From positions 62,001-126,000 of the forward strand of contig NZ_LR733267.1 in the NCBI RefSeq assembly GCF_902506495.1: 64,000 bases of DNA, written 5' to 3'. Of the stretch, positions 1 through 8,287 are shown in pieces (the stretch's first letter is position 1; every line of letters begins with the position of its first letter). The notes beneath the pieces were generated by a model that saw nothing but the letters and a program-made list of their open reading frames with translations, did not search any database and was not told the DNA's origin. This stretch comes from Pseudomonas sp. 8O. GTDB taxonomy: Bacteria > Pseudomonadota > Gammaproteobacteria > Pseudomonadales > Pseudomonadaceae. Both the position numbers and the translations under genes were made by a program.

Positions 1-622
1 CACTGGTCAGTACCAGGTACAGCCCCGCTACCGCCAGGTAGAAGGTAAATGGCTCACGCGTCGCGTCGGCCGCACTCTTGGCCTTGAACATCATGTCCTG
101 CAGGCCGACCACGGAAATCAGTGCGGTGGCCTTGGTCAGCACCAGCCAGTTGTTGGTGAAACCGGGAATGGCGAAACGGATCATCTGCGGCACGAGAATG
201 CGGAAGAACACCTGCATCCCGCTCATGCCATAGGCTGCACCGGCTTCCGCCTGCCCCTTGGGGATCGCCATGAAGGCGCCACGGAAGGTTTCCGACAGAT
301 AGGCGCCGAAGATGAAGCCCATGGTGAACACGCCAGCGACGAATGGGTTGATGTCGATGTAGTCGTCATAGCCGAGCATCGGCGCGATACGGTTCACCAT
401 GTCCTGGCCGCCGTAGAAGATCAGCAGGATCAGCACCAGGTCGGGAATGCCGCGAATCACCGTGGCGTAGGTATCGCCCAACGCCGCCAGCCAGCGGATC
501 GGCGACAGACGAAAGGCCGCACCCAGCAGCCCGAGGAAGATCGCTACTGCCATCGACGTCAGCGCCAGAAGCAGAGTGAGCCAGGCACCATCGAGAATGG
601 TCGAGCCGTAGCCTTGAAGCAT
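1..622 (-). CDS. Basic amino-acid ABC transporter permease (HisQ/ArtQ/AotQ type), partial
   Basis: This is an inner-membrane permease of a polar amino-acid importer. The gene starts at the ATG at 622 and its 3' end lies beyond the left edge of the window. The readable protein begins MLQGYGSTILDGAWLTLLLA and has hydrophobic segments typical of HisM/HisQ proteins. The segment around GAYLSETFRGAFMAIPKGQ is the conserved EAA loop that contacts the ATPase. It lies downstream of the binding-protein gene on the same strand, so it should pair with that protein. In P. aeruginosa the equivalent genes are aotJ-aotQ (arginine/ornithine uptake). The family call is firm; the exact substrate is inferred from the neighbour. 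Confidence 0.88.
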   Translation of the reverse strand, partial: MLQGYGSTILDGAWLTLLLALTSMAVAIFLGLLGAAFRLSPIRWLAALGDTYATVIRGIPDLVLILLIFYGGQDMVNRIAPMLGYDDYIDINPFVAGVFTMGFIFGAYLSETFRGAFMAIPKGQAEAGAAYGMSGMQVFFRILVPQMIRFAIPGFTNNWLVLTKATALISVVGLQDMMFKAKSAADATREPFTFYLAVAGLYLVLTS

Positions 623-741
623 GCGCTAATACCTCTCAGGCACCCCAGGCGCCGCCTAGCACAGAGAAAATTCATGTCGCTCACGCGACGGGCCGCTGGG
701 TGAATACCAGCATGGGTATTCACCGACTCCGCAGAACCAAG

Positions 742-778
742 AAAAAAGTGGCACAACCTCAGAAGGTTAGTGCCACTT
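742..778 (-). terminator. Rho-independent terminator between binding protein and permease genes
   Basis: Arms AAGTGGCAC and GTGCCACTT, extended by AACCT/AGGTT with one bulged A and a four-base loop, are followed on the minus strand by a run of six T. The hairpin sits just after the binding-protein stop codon and before the permease. Partial termination here would give more periplasmic binding protein than permease, a common design in such importers. Confidence 0.8.
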
Positions 779-794
779 CATCTGCCTGGGACGT

Positions 795-1568
795 TTACTC
801 GCCGTAAACGTCGAAGTCGAAGTACTTGTCCTGCACTGCCTTGTACTTACCGTTGGCGCGGATGGCCAGGATGGCAGCACTGATCTTGTCGGCCAGCGCC
901 TTGTCACCTTTACGCACGGCAATGCCCTGGCCTTCGCCGAAGTACTTCACGTCAGTGAAGTCCGGGCCGGCGAACGCGAAGCCCTTGCCAGAGTCGGTCT
1001 TGAGGAAGCCGTCATCGATGTTCACCGAGTCGGCCAGGGTGGCATCCAGACGGCCGGACTGCATGTCCAGGAACACTTCGTTCTGCGAGCTGTAGCGCAC
1101 GACTTCGGCTCCAGCCGGGGCGAAGATGTCGGTGGCGTAGCGGTCGTACACGGACGAACGCTGCACGCCAACCTTCTTGCCTTTCAGGTCGACCAGCGGG
1201 TCCTTGATCTCGGTACCGGCCTTCATCGCCAGCTTGGCAGGCGTGGCGTAGTACTTGCCGGTGAAGTCCACGGACTTCTTGCGATCTTCGGTGATCGACA
1301 TGGAAGACAGTACAGCGTCGAACTTGCGCACTTTCAGTGCCGGGATCAGGCCATCGAACTCCTGCTCGATCCACTTGCACTCGACTTTCATCTCTTCGCA
1401 CAGGGCGTTGCCGATGTCGTAGTCGAAGCCGGCAATCTGGCCATCGGGAGTCTTGAATGCGAAGGGCGGGTAAGCCGCCTCGATGCCGATGCGCAGCGGC
1501 TTCTCGGCCATGGCCAGGGGCGACATCAGGGACAGCGCCAGGGCGCCGAGCAGTGCGATCTTCTTCAT
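795..1568 (-). CDS. Periplasmic lysine/arginine/ornithine-type amino-acid-binding protein
   Basis: This is a 257-residue solute-binding protein of family 3 (ArgT/HisJ/AotJ). A signal peptide [21 protein letters not shown] ends at an AMA cleavage site. The mature protein opens with [15 protein letters not shown] and [11 protein letters not shown], the family's ligand-pocket signature, and continues with the second-lobe motif [11 protein letters not shown]. Length is normal for the family. An AAGGAG ribosome binding site precedes the ATG. It is the first gene of the importer, and a terminator separates it from the permease. It delivers a basic amino acid to the membrane complex; arginine/ornithine is most likely, though histidine or lysine cannot be excluded. 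Confidence 0.9.
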   Translation of the reverse strand: MKKIALLGALALSLMSPLAMAEKPLRIGIEAAYPPFAFKTPDGQIAGFDYDIGNALCEEMKVECKWIEQEFDGLIPALKVRKFDAVLSSMSITEDRKKSVDFTGKYYATPAKLAMKAGTEIKDPLVDLKGKKVGVQRSSVYDRYATDIFAPAGAEVVRYSSQNEVFLDMQSGRLDATLADSVNIDDGFLKTDSGKGFAFAGPDFTDVKYFGEGQGIAVRKGDKALADKISAAILAIRANGKYKAVQDKYFDFDVYGE

Positions 1569-2062
1569 TCTTTGCTCCTTCGAATTGGGTATGACATCGA
1601 GGCAGTGAGGGGCCCGGGCCTTTTAAGGATTGTAGAAGGCGGTGCTGCGCTGTCGTGGTGGACGAGCGACACAGGGGCCTTGGCTGGGTGTGCGGCATTC
1701 TAGCGGCAGGCAATGAGGCGATATTTCCTCAATGCGACAACTAATTACAGAAGCACAGGAAGCGCCGGCGACAGATATTGACAGCCAGGCAAAGGAGTGA
1801 TCAAGCGAAAAGGGCAAACGGATACTTACAGCAATACTCAGGCCAGGAATCAACGAATGTCCATTTCATGGGCATCAACGCCTCTAACGCGTTCCAACTC
1901 GCGCTGAAATTTGCACCGTATCGGCACGCTCACGTTCCCTAACCGCCCAATTGAGTGCGCACTGTTACCGCGGCGCCACTCAAACCGTAGGGTGCGCCGT
2001 GCGCACCGAGAGAACCGAGCCTGATAGCGAAACCCACAAGAAGCCGGTGCGCATGGCGCACC
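1569..2062. other. Intergenic region upstream of the binding-protein gene
   Basis: About 490 bases lie between the importer and gspM without a credible gene. A minus-strand TACAAT at 1629-1634 could be the -10 box of the binding-protein promoter, but no good -35 box is visible. The left end of the palindromic repeat at 1987-2066 also lies here. I see nothing else in the region. Confidence 0.4.
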
Positions 2063-2066
2063 CTAC
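1987..2066. repeat. REP-like inverted repeat (GTAGGGTGCGC family) at the gspM 3' end
   Basis: The arm GTAGGGTGCGCCGTGCGCACC at 1987-2007 is mirrored at 2046-2066, with about 40 bases between. The right arm overlaps the gspM stop codon. Related sequences recur at 28064-28125, 36562-36702 and 44528-44548. It can fold into a large hairpin and may protect or end the gsp transcript. Confidence 0.8.
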
Positions 2067-2593
2067 CCATCGACGCGCAGGCTCAGGCGTGCGCTCACGC
2101 GGTTTTCCTCGGCGCGGTCCAGCCCGGCTTCCTCGACGCGCACGCCCTGCCCCTCCAGCACCTGAATCCAGCGCAGCAACTGGGCGAATGCCACCGGCTG
2201 CAGGTTGACCTGCACCACGCCCAAGCCTTCGGTATCCAGACGCTCGATCACCAGCCCCTGCTCAGCCGCACTCGTCGTGACCACCCCCTGCAGGCGCGCC
2301 GGGTCGAGGCTGGCGCGTGGCTGCAAGTCGCGCCCCTGCACCTGTGGCGCACGGCTCTGCATATAGGCGTACAGGGCCCGCTGCTCTTCGAATGCGCTAC
2401 GCGCGGCCTGAGCATGACGCTGCACCGGTTGCCACAACGCCAGATATAACAGCACCAACAGCAGGAAAACGCTCAGCGCCACAAGTGCCAGGCGATCGCG
2501 TGCCGGCAGCGTTTGCCAGCGTTGTGCCAGCGGCGAGCGCTGCCAGTGCAGTTGCAGACTTTCGCTCAATCCCGTCCTCGACATGCCCATCAC
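2063..2593 (-). CDS. gspM: Type II secretion system protein GspM (XcpZ)
   Basis: This is a 176-residue bitopic inner-membrane component of the type II secretion machine, which pairs with GspL in the inner-membrane platform. A short cytoplasmic N-terminus is followed by one membrane helix (LALVALSVFLLLVLLYLALW, about residues 33-52), a coiled-coil-like stretch (around QRHAQAARSAFEEQRALYAY) and a small periplasmic ferredoxin-like domain. It is the last gene of the gspE-M operon; its ATG overlaps the gspL stop by four bases, implying coupled translation. No gspN follows. The identification rests mainly on position, topology and length, as GspM sequences diverge strongly. Confidence 0.88.
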   Translation of the reverse strand: MMGMSRTGLSESLQLHWQRSPLAQRWQTLPARDRLALVALSVFLLLVLLYLALWQPVQRHAQAARSAFEEQRALYAYMQSRAPQVQGRDLQPRASLDPARLQGVVTTSAAEQGLVIERLDTEGLGVVQVNLQPVAFAQLLRWIQVLEGQGVRVEEAGLDRAEENRVSARLSLRVDG

Positions 2594-3729
2594 CCTCCTA
2601 TCACCACGCGAGCACTGACGCCCTCGGCTTCACGGCTGGCCGAGCCCATCTGCACCGACAGGCCGGATTCCTCCAGACGCTCACGCAAACGCTCCAGCTC
2701 GGCAAAGCCCGGCGCCTGTAATTGCAACGACAGATCGCCACGGGTCGCGCTGTAATCGAGCTGATTGACCTGCACCAGCGCTGTACCCTCGGCCTGCAGC
2801 GCCGCCGCCACCTCGGCCAGCAGCCCCAGCACCGGGCTGTCACCACCCGAGGACTGCGTCAGATGCTGATCGAACTGCGCACGCAGGTTGATCAGCTTGC
2901 TGTCCTGAGGAAACAACTCGCGGTACAGCGCCTCGTTGGACGCGGCGTAAGCATCGGCTTCGCGCTGCAGGTACCAACCCTGCGCGAGCGTGAAGCCCCA
3001 CTGCAGCACGAAGCACAGCGCCAGTACCCCGGCCAGCGGGCGCCAACGCCGCCAACTGTCGCCACTCTGGCGCAGGGCGAACTCCCCCTGAGCCAGATCG
3101 ACACCGTTGCCCTGACGCACCAGCCATTGATGCGCGTCCTCCAGCAGATGCACCTCATCCACCGGCTCGGGCAGCACCTGCCCATCTGGCGCACTGGCGA
3201 TGCATGGCGATGGGCAACGGCCTGCCAGCGCTGGCCAGTCCTCGCTCTGCAAAGCCAGGCGCCAGGGCGCCTCGCCACCGAGCAACCAGCGCGACTGCAA
3301 CCAGAGCAGCTGACTGCCCTGGCGTGGCAGCAGATCGGCATCGACGCGAATCGCCTGCGGCGGTTGCGCCGCGCACAGGGCCAGGCACTCGCGCAGCCAA
3401 CTGGCGCGCAGCGCATAGACGCGGTGACGGCCATCGGCCAATTGCTCACCCAGCGCCAGGTGCATCAGCTCGACATCTTCGGCCAGCAACTCCTCCACCG
3501 CGAACGGCAGCGCCTGGCGCATCCAGCGCGCCTTCTGCGTAGGCAGTTGCACGGCGCAGGCGGTGACCACCTCCACCGGCAGCACCAGCTCCCACTGTGC
3601 CGGCAAATCGGCCAGGGCCTCGGCCAGACCAAGAGAGCGACTGCTGTCTGCCGTGACGCGCTGCACGGGTAGATCCGCTGAGAGCGCGTGGCACGCCTCA
3701 GGCGGCAGAAAAATCCATGTCGGGTTCAT
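2590..3729 (-). CDS. gspL: Type II secretion system protein GspL (XcpY)
   Basis: This 379-residue protein links the cytoplasmic ATPase GspE to the inner-membrane platform. The N-terminal 230 residues form the actin-like cytoplasmic domain. A membrane segment follows around residues 238-258 (PLAGVLALCFVLQWGFTLAQ), and then a periplasmic ferredoxin-like domain that pairs with GspM. It overlaps gspK upstream and gspM downstream by four bases each. Length and order match XcpY. Confidence 0.93.
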   Translation of the reverse strand: MNPTWIFLPPEACHALSADLPVQRVTADSSRSLGLAEALADLPAQWELVLPVEVVTACAVQLPTQKARWMRQALPFAVEELLAEDVELMHLALGEQLADGRHRVYALRASWLRECLALCAAQPPQAIRVDADLLPRQGSQLLWLQSRWLLGGEAPWRLALQSEDWPALAGRCPSPCIASAPDGQVLPEPVDEVHLLEDAHQWLVRQGNGVDLAQGEFALRQSGDSWRRWRPLAGVLALCFVLQWGFTLAQGWYLQREADAYAASNEALYRELFPQDSKLINLRAQFDQHLTQSSGGDSPVLGLLAEVAAALQAEGTALVQVNQLDYSATRGDLSLQLQAPGFAELERLRERLEESGLSVQMGSASREAEGVSARVVIGG

Positions 3730-4697
3730 TCTTGTTGTTCCTCGATGGGCCGTGGCGGCATACCGCCCTGCCCCAGATCACGCGCCAGGACACTGACCTG
3801 GCCATCATTGCTGCGCTGCAGCAGGCTACGCAATACCACCCGGCGTTCACCCAGACTCACTTCGCTGAACACCTCGAAATACTGGCTACCGACCGCCAGC
3901 CCCTGTACCACCTGTTCACCCAACCCGGCGAGCGCAGGCTGAGCAGCGAAAGCAGCCGGGCTGAGATACCCCTCGTCACCACGCCCGGCGATCAGTGCCA
4001 GGGCCGCATCCGGCGTCAGTCCATCGGACAGGCTGGATAGCACCATCGCGCTGGCGGTGTTGACGTTGAGCAGCGCCTCGCTCGGCAGCGCGCTGACGAA
4101 GGGTTGCAGCCGGCGATAGTCGGCCTCCTCCATCTCCAGCAGCAGGCGCAGTTCGGACACGTCGGTGATCTCGCGATTGGCAGTGCGATAAGGCGGTGTC
4201 GCCAGCAGATACTGGCCGTCCTCGGCGCCATTGCCGCCCCGCAGTTCACTGTCGCTATCGAGCCAATCCAGCAAGCGCTCGGCATAGGGTTTGTCGATGC
4301 CCAGACGCAACAAAAGGCGGCGCAGGCGCAGCACCGCCAGCTCGTTGGGCCGCCCCTGGCGCACCAGGCTGTTGAGGTTGAAGCGGCCACCAGGATCGGA
4401 GATGCGCACCCACAGCTCGCCGCCTTCATCCAGCGGGAACGTCAGCGGCCTGGCCCAAGGTTCCAGCAGGTGATCAACCGGCTGACGTGGATCACCCCGG
4501 CGCAGGTCGCGCTCCAGCACCGCCTTGGCCAGCGTCTCGCCCCCCAGGGCGTAGTGCCAGGCCTGGGTCACGTGCAACTGGTTGGCGCTGCTGCGGATCG
4601 ACAGCTGCTGACGGGCGATCAGCCCCGCACACACCACCGTGACCACGGCGACCACCAGCAGCACAGTGATCAACGCCACCCCATTCTGCCGCTTCAT
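3726..4697 (-). CDS. gspK: Type II secretion minor pseudopilin GspK (XcpX)
   Basis: This 323-residue minor pseudopilin is thought to sit at the tip of the pseudopilus with GspI and GspJ. The leader MKRQNG precedes the hydrophobic helix VALITVLLVVAVVTVVCAGL. The residue at +5 of the mature protein is not the usual Glu, a known GspK trait linked to its tip position. The large soluble domain contains the helix-hairpin-helix-like LLNVNTASAMVLSSL segment typical of the family. It overlaps gspJ and gspL by four bases each. Confidence 0.93.
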   Translation of the reverse strand: MKRQNGVALITVLLVVAVVTVVCAGLIARQQLSIRSSANQLHVTQAWHYALGGETLAKAVLERDLRRGDPRQPVDHLLEPWARPLTFPLDEGGELWVRISDPGGRFNLNSLVRQGRPNELAVLRLRRLLLRLGIDKPYAERLLDWLDSDSELRGGNGAEDGQYLLATPPYRTANREITDVSELRLLLEMEEADYRRLQPFVSALPSEALLNVNTASAMVLSSLSDGLTPDAALALIAGRGDEGYLSPAAFAAQPALAGLGEQVVQGLAVGSQYFEVFSEVSLGERRVVLRSLLQRSNDGQVSVLARDLGQGGMPPRPIEEQQE

Positions 4698-5368
4698 GAC
4701 TGCGGCACCTCGTTAGAATCCTCTGGCGGCACGCCGGTAGAGCTCTGCGCCGGCAGATCAGGCAGACGCAGCAGACGGCGCAGCTCGCCATAGCGGCGAT
4801 GCTGCAGGCGTAGCTCCACAGCACGCGGCAGCTCGGTGAGCAAACCGTCGCCAGAAGCATTGGCTGGCGGCCAGTCAGGCTGCCACTGGCCGTCCTTGTC
4901 CAGATAGCGCAGGCTCAACGACTCGACGCCATCGAGCGCCTGCTGGATCTGTGGCGTGCTGTCCTGCGCGCGATCCAGCACGCGCCAGTAACGCCGCTGC
5001 CACTGCTCGCCACTGAGCTGCCAACGCACCCGCTGTACCTCGGCACGCGGTTGGCCGAGCGGGTTGCGCCAACCGACGCGACTCAGCTCCAGCGCCGTGG
5101 CATCAGCCAGATCGCCGTGCAGCGCTGGCTGGGAATCACCGAAAGCATCGCGAATCGGCCGTACCGTGACCTGGCGCAGGTCGCGCTCGAAGGCTGACAG
5201 GGCGCGGGTCAACTCGCGCAACTGACGTTCGTGCTCACGAGTGACGGCATCGGCGCTGAGCACGCTGTCGAGCATGCGGTAGGTAGCCAGGCCCAGCAGG
5301 GCGAAGATGGCAATGGCGATCAGCAGCTCCAGCAGGGTGAAGCCGCGCTGAGCGCTCCCACACATCAT
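4694..5368 (-). CDS. gspJ: Type II secretion minor pseudopilin GspJ (XcpW)
   Basis: This minor pseudopilin has a prepilin-peptidase site RG/FTLLELL followed by the hydrophobic helix IAIAIFALLGLATYRML. The start is set at the ATGATG at 5368/5365, giving a short leader (MMCGSAQRG). The frame stays open upstream to an ATG at 5551, which overlaps the gspI stop. That longer form would add 61 residues of translated repeat DNA and is unlikely to be a proper leader. The upstream block is a duplication of the gspI/gspJ junction. GspJ forms the pseudopilus tip complex with GspI and GspK. Confidence 0.88.
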   Translation of the reverse strand: MMCGSAQRGFTLLELLIAIAIFALLGLATYRMLDSVLSADAVTREHERQLRELTRALSAFERDLRQVTVRPIRDAFGDSQPALHGDLADATALELSRVGWRNPLGQPRAEVQRVRWQLSGEQWQRRYWRVLDRAQDSTPQIQQALDGVESLSLRYLDKDGQWQPDWPPANASGDGLLTELPRAVELRLQHRRYGELRRLLRLPDLPAQSSTGVPPEDSNEVPQS

Positions 5369-5547
5369 GGAGCCCCCAGAAAACCGCTGAGGGTCACCAG
5401 TTGGTAGGGTGGGCTTTAGCCCACCAAGGCTGGCCGCTGTTGGTGGGCTGAAGCGGAGCGCCGCCCGGCCCATCCTACGGGCTGGAGCGAGCGTCGCGAG
5501 CGAAATGGCGTCGCCACGGATTCGCGAGCAGAGCTCGCTCCTACGCA
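5369..5547. repeat. REP-like repeat block inserted between gspI and gspJ
   Basis: Some 180 bases separate two genes that elsewhere in this operon overlap. The block contains palindromes GTAGGGTGGGCTTTAGCCCACC with CCCATCCTAC (5403-5481) and GAGCGAGCGTCGCGAGCGAAA with TTCGCGAGCAGAGCTCGCTCC (5490-5544). It is flanked by an imperfect direct repeat of 45 bases (5354-5398 and 5537-5581, about 39 of 45 identical) carrying the gene junction itself. Confidence 0.85.
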
Positions 5548-5931
5548 TCATGGCGCCCCCAGGAAACCGCTGAGTGTGACCTGCGCCCGCTCACGCAGAT
5601 CGCCCCTGGCGCCCCGCTCCTCGGCGGCGACCCACAACGTCACGCGGCGCATGGCCGGCTCACTGGTGGCCTGGATTTCGCTTTGCCACGACCAGCGACG
5701 ACCGGCGAACTCCACCTGGCCCTGGTCGCGGCCATCAGCCGGTGGCGTGTCGGCCAGTTGCAGCTCGGTCAGCTGGTTGTCCGCCACCCACATGGCCAGG
5801 GTCTTGTTCTCAAGCTGACTGGCCGTGCGCACGCTGCGTGCGCTGGCAGTCAGCACGCTGGCGGCAATCAGGGCGAAGATGGCCAGGGCCACCAGCACCT
5901 CGAGCAGGGTAAAGCCGCGTACTGGCCTCAT
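5548..5931 (-). CDS. gspI: Type II secretion minor pseudopilin GspI (XcpV)
   Basis: This 127-residue minor pseudopilin has the leader MRPVRG, then FTLLEVLVALAIFALIAASV with the conserved Glu5. The short soluble domain contains the family pattern MWVADNQLTELQL. It is needed, with GspJ and GspK, to start pseudopilus assembly. Its ATG overlaps the gspH stop by four bases. Its stop TGA overlaps an ATG that was probably the ancestral gspJ start. Confidence 0.93.
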   Translation of the reverse strand: MRPVRGFTLLEVLVALAIFALIAASVLTASARSVRTASQLENKTLAMWVADNQLTELQLADTPPADGRDQGQVEFAGRRWSWQSEIQATSEPAMRRVTLWVAAEERGARGDLRERAQVTLSGFLGAP

Positions 5932-6533
5932 CGCGCGCGCCCCGTGCCCAGTTCCTCGACACGCGGCAGACCGAAGCCATCGCTGGACAGTTGCAGGCGC
6001 AGGCCGTCACGACGGCGTTCGGAGATACGCAGGCGAAACGGAGTCAGCTCGCCACTGGAAAGGATCAGCAACTGCGGTGCATCAGCACTGGCCTCGCCCC
6101 CGAGAGTCAAGGTCTCACCTTCCACTTCGCCCTCCACCTCAAGCGTCACTTCGGCCCACTCCGGCAGGCGATGAGCCTGGCGATCCAGCGCCTGCCATTC
6201 GCCGCGCTGCGGGTCGTAGCGCAGCACCCGATAGCCTTCACGGGTGAAACTCAGGCCGTATTCGCGATTGTCCAGCACCGCCTCGTCGACCAGCACGCCG
6301 ATCAGCCCACCGAGGCGCTCGGCCTCGCTGCGCAGCTCGCGCGCCGGCCCGGCGATGCCGGTGCTGAGTACCGCCAGACCGATCAGGCTGCCGAGAATGA
6401 CCAGCACCACCAGCAGCTCGATCAGGGTAAAACCGCGCTGCGCCTTCAACGTAGGAGCGAGCTCTGCTCGCGAACATGGGCGATTTCGAACGCTTCGCTC
6501 GCAACGCTCGCTCCCACAGGCGAACAGCGGCAT
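5928..6533 (-). CDS. gspH: Type II secretion minor pseudopilin GspH (XcpU)
   Basis: This minor pseudopilin has the cleavage site RG/FTLIELLVVLVILG and a beta-rich soluble domain. The start is uncertain. The ATG at 6533 lies seven bases after the gspG stop, which favours coupling, but it gives a 34-residue leader partly encoded by a REP-like palindrome. An in-frame TTG at 6449 would give the compact leader MKAQRG but has no visible ribosome binding site. The repeat seems to have been inserted into the leader of the gene. Confidence 0.85.
   Translation of the reverse strand: MPLFACGSERCERSVRNRPCSRAELAPTLKAQRGFTLIELLVVLVILGSLIGLAVLSTGIAGPARELRSEAERLGGLIGVLVDEAVLDNREYGLSFTREGYRVLRYDPQRGEWQALDRQAHRLPEWAEVTLEVEGEVEGETLTLGGEASADAPQLLILSSGELTPFRLRISERRRDGLRLQLSSDGFGLPRVEELGTGRAR
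6451..6517. repeat. REP-like palindrome within the gspG/gspH junction
   Basis: GTAGGAGCGAGCTCTGCTCGCGAA at the left is mirrored by TTCGCTCGCAACGCTCGCTCCCAC at the right. The same family is seen in the gspI/gspJ block. It lies inside the longest gspH reading frame and keeps that frame open. Confidence 0.8.
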
Positions 6534-6540
6534 GGTCGAG

Positions 6541-6966
6541 TCAGAGATCCCAGTTGCCGATATCGGCGTTCAGATCGCTGCCACCCTGCTTGCCGTCGGC
6601 GCCGAGCGAGTAGAGATCGAAGGCACCCTTGGTACCGGGGGCCAGGTACTGATACGGGTTGCCCCAGGGGTCGATGGGCAGGCGCTTGAGGTAGCCATCC
6701 TTGCTCCAGTTCTTCGCTTGTGGGTTACCGCTCGGCTTGTTCACCAGCGCCTCCAGGCCCTGCTGGGTGCTGGGGTAGTTGTGGTTGTCGAGCTTGTACA
6801 TGTCGAGTGACGCGCCGATAGCGCGGATATCGTTCTGCGCGGCGGTGACCTTGGCCTGATCAGGCCGGCTCATCACCTGCGGCACCACCAGCGCCGCCAG
6901 AATGCCCAGAATCACCACCACCACCATGATTTCAATCAGGGTGAAACCTGCTTGTCTGCTATTCAC
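6541..6966 (-). CDS. gspG: Type II secretion major pseudopilin GspG (XcpT)
   Basis: This 141-residue major pseudopilin builds the periplasmic pseudopilus that pushes substrates through the GspD channel. The leader MNSRQAG precedes FTLIEIMVVVVILGILAALV, with Glu5 for methylation and subunit docking. The C-terminal domain has the family hallmarks DNHNYPSTQQGLEALV, WGNPYQYL and the calcium-site region ysLGADGKQGGSDLNADIG. The gene follows gspF by four bases. Processing by a PilD-type prepilin peptidase is expected; none is encoded here. Confidence 0.97.
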   Translation of the reverse strand: MNSRQAGFTLIEIMVVVVILGILAALVVPQVMSRPDQAKVTAAQNDIRAIGASLDMYKLDNHNYPSTQQGLEALVNKPSGNPQAKNWSKDGYLKRLPIDPWGNPYQYLAPGTKGAFDLYSLGADGKQGGSDLNADIGNWDL

Positions 6967-6970
6967 CTTG

Positions 6971-8188
6971 CTACCCCACCATCTGGTTCAAAGAAAGAAT
7001 CGGCAGCAGGATGGCCAGAACGATCACCAGCACCACTGCCCCCATGAAGACCAGCATGAACGGCTCGAACAATCCGACCAGCAGAGCGATCTGAGCGCCG
7101 AGGTCGTTCTCCTGGTTCTTCGCCGTACGCGCCAACATCTGATCCAGCTCACCGGAGCGCTCACCGCTGGCGATCATGTGCAGCATCATCGGCGGGAACT
7201 GTCCGGTGGCCTCCAGCGAGCGGGTCAGGCTGCCACCTTCGCGCACCTTCTGCGCCGCCACCAGCACCTCGCCACGGATCACCCGGTTGCCGATCACCTC
7301 GCCGGCAATCGCCAGCGCCTCCACCAGCGGCACACCGCTGCGGGTGAGGATCGCCAGGGTCGAGGCAAAACGCGCGCAATCGGTGGCGCGGCCCAGCTGA
7401 CCGACCAGCGGTATGCGCAGCAGAAACCGATGCCAGCGCAGCCTGAACGCCTCGTCACGCAAGGCTGCGCGCAAGGCGACGACCGCCAGTATCAGCGCCA
7501 CCAGGGCAACCAGCCCCCAGGCCTTGACCCAGTCGCTCAGGGCGATCAGCCCGCGCGTCAGCGCTGGCAGGGTCTGCCCGGAATCGACGAACACCTTGAC
7601 CACGTCCGGTACCACGTAGCCGAGCAGAAAGCCGACGATCAGCAAGGAGGCGCACATCAGGATCACCGGGTAGAGCAACGCCAACTGCACTCTCTGTCGC
7701 GACTGCTGACGCTGTTCGGTGTAGTCGGCCAATTGCTCCAGCACCGGGCCGAGGTGCCCGGCATGTTCTCCCGCCGCCACCGTGGCGCGGTATAGCTCGG
7801 GAAACGCGGCCGGAAATTCCTTCAGACTGCCGGCCAGGCTGTGGCCCTCCAGCACGCGGGCGCGCACCGCCAGGAGCATGCTCTGGATACGCGAACGGGT
7901 GGATTGCGCAGCAGCGGCACGCAGCGCTTCTTCGATGGGCAGCGCCGCCTGGATCAGCGTCGCCAACTGGCGAGTGACCAGCGCCAGGTCGCGCGCCGAC
8001 AGGCCACGTACAAAACCCAGACGCGCCTGCCCGCTGTCCTGCTCGCGGCTGCGCGTGGCTTTGACCTCCAGCGGCGCCAGCTGGCGCTCGCGCAGCAGTT
8101 GGCGCACCTGGCGCGCGCTGTCGGCTTCCAGCACGCCCTTCTGCTGGCGGCCGCGCCCATCGAGGGCGATATATTCAAAGGCAGCCAT
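6971..8188 (-). CDS. gspF: Type II secretion inner-membrane platform protein GspF (XcpS)
   Basis: This 405-residue polytopic platform protein works with GspE to drive pseudopilus assembly. It contains two repeated T2SSF domains: one around residues 60-195 (LSARDLALVTRQLATLIQAALPIEEAL), the other around 265-395 (RFASTLAILTRSGVPLVEAL), each followed by a membrane helix. The ATG at 8188 has a GGAG site ten bases upstream and is preferred over a TTG six bases further out. A REP-like palindrome separates it from gspE. Confidence 0.95.
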   Translation of the reverse strand: MAAFEYIALDGRGRQQKGVLEADSARQVRQLLRERQLAPLEVKATRSREQDSGQARLGFVRGLSARDLALVTRQLATLIQAALPIEEALRAAAAQSTRSRIQSMLLAVRARVLEGHSLAGSLKEFPAAFPELYRATVAAGEHAGHLGPVLEQLADYTEQRQQSRQRVQLALLYPVILMCASLLIVGFLLGYVVPDVVKVFVDSGQTLPALTRGLIALSDWVKAWGLVALVALILAVVALRAALRDEAFRLRWHRFLLRIPLVGQLGRATDCARFASTLAILTRSGVPLVEALAIAGEVIGNRVIRGEVLVAAQKVREGGSLTRSLEATGQFPPMMLHMIASGERSGELDQMLARTAKNQENDLGAQIALLVGLFEPFMLVFMGAVVLVIVLAILLPILSLNQMVG

Positions 8189-8212
8189 CGGCAAATCGCT
8201 CCGGTTGTTCCC

Positions 8213-8258
8213 GTAGGAGCGGCCTTAGCCGCGATCTGCGCCGCCCCGCCGCTCCTAC
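8213..8258. repeat. REP-like palindrome between gspE and gspF
   Basis: GTAGGAGCGGCCTTAGCCGCGA is followed by the partial mirror GCCGCTCCTAC after a GC-rich loop. It fills most of the 100-base gap between gspE and gspF and could act as an mRNA stability or attenuation element inside the operon. Confidence 0.75.
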
Positions 8259-8287
8259 AGGAGCCAATGCCAACATCCCACTCGCCA

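Noticed and set aside
5369-5551. N-terminal extension of GspJ to the ATG at 5551
   Set aside because: It would add 61 residues encoded by repeat DNA ahead of the prepilin cleavage site; the ATG at 5368 gives a normal leader.
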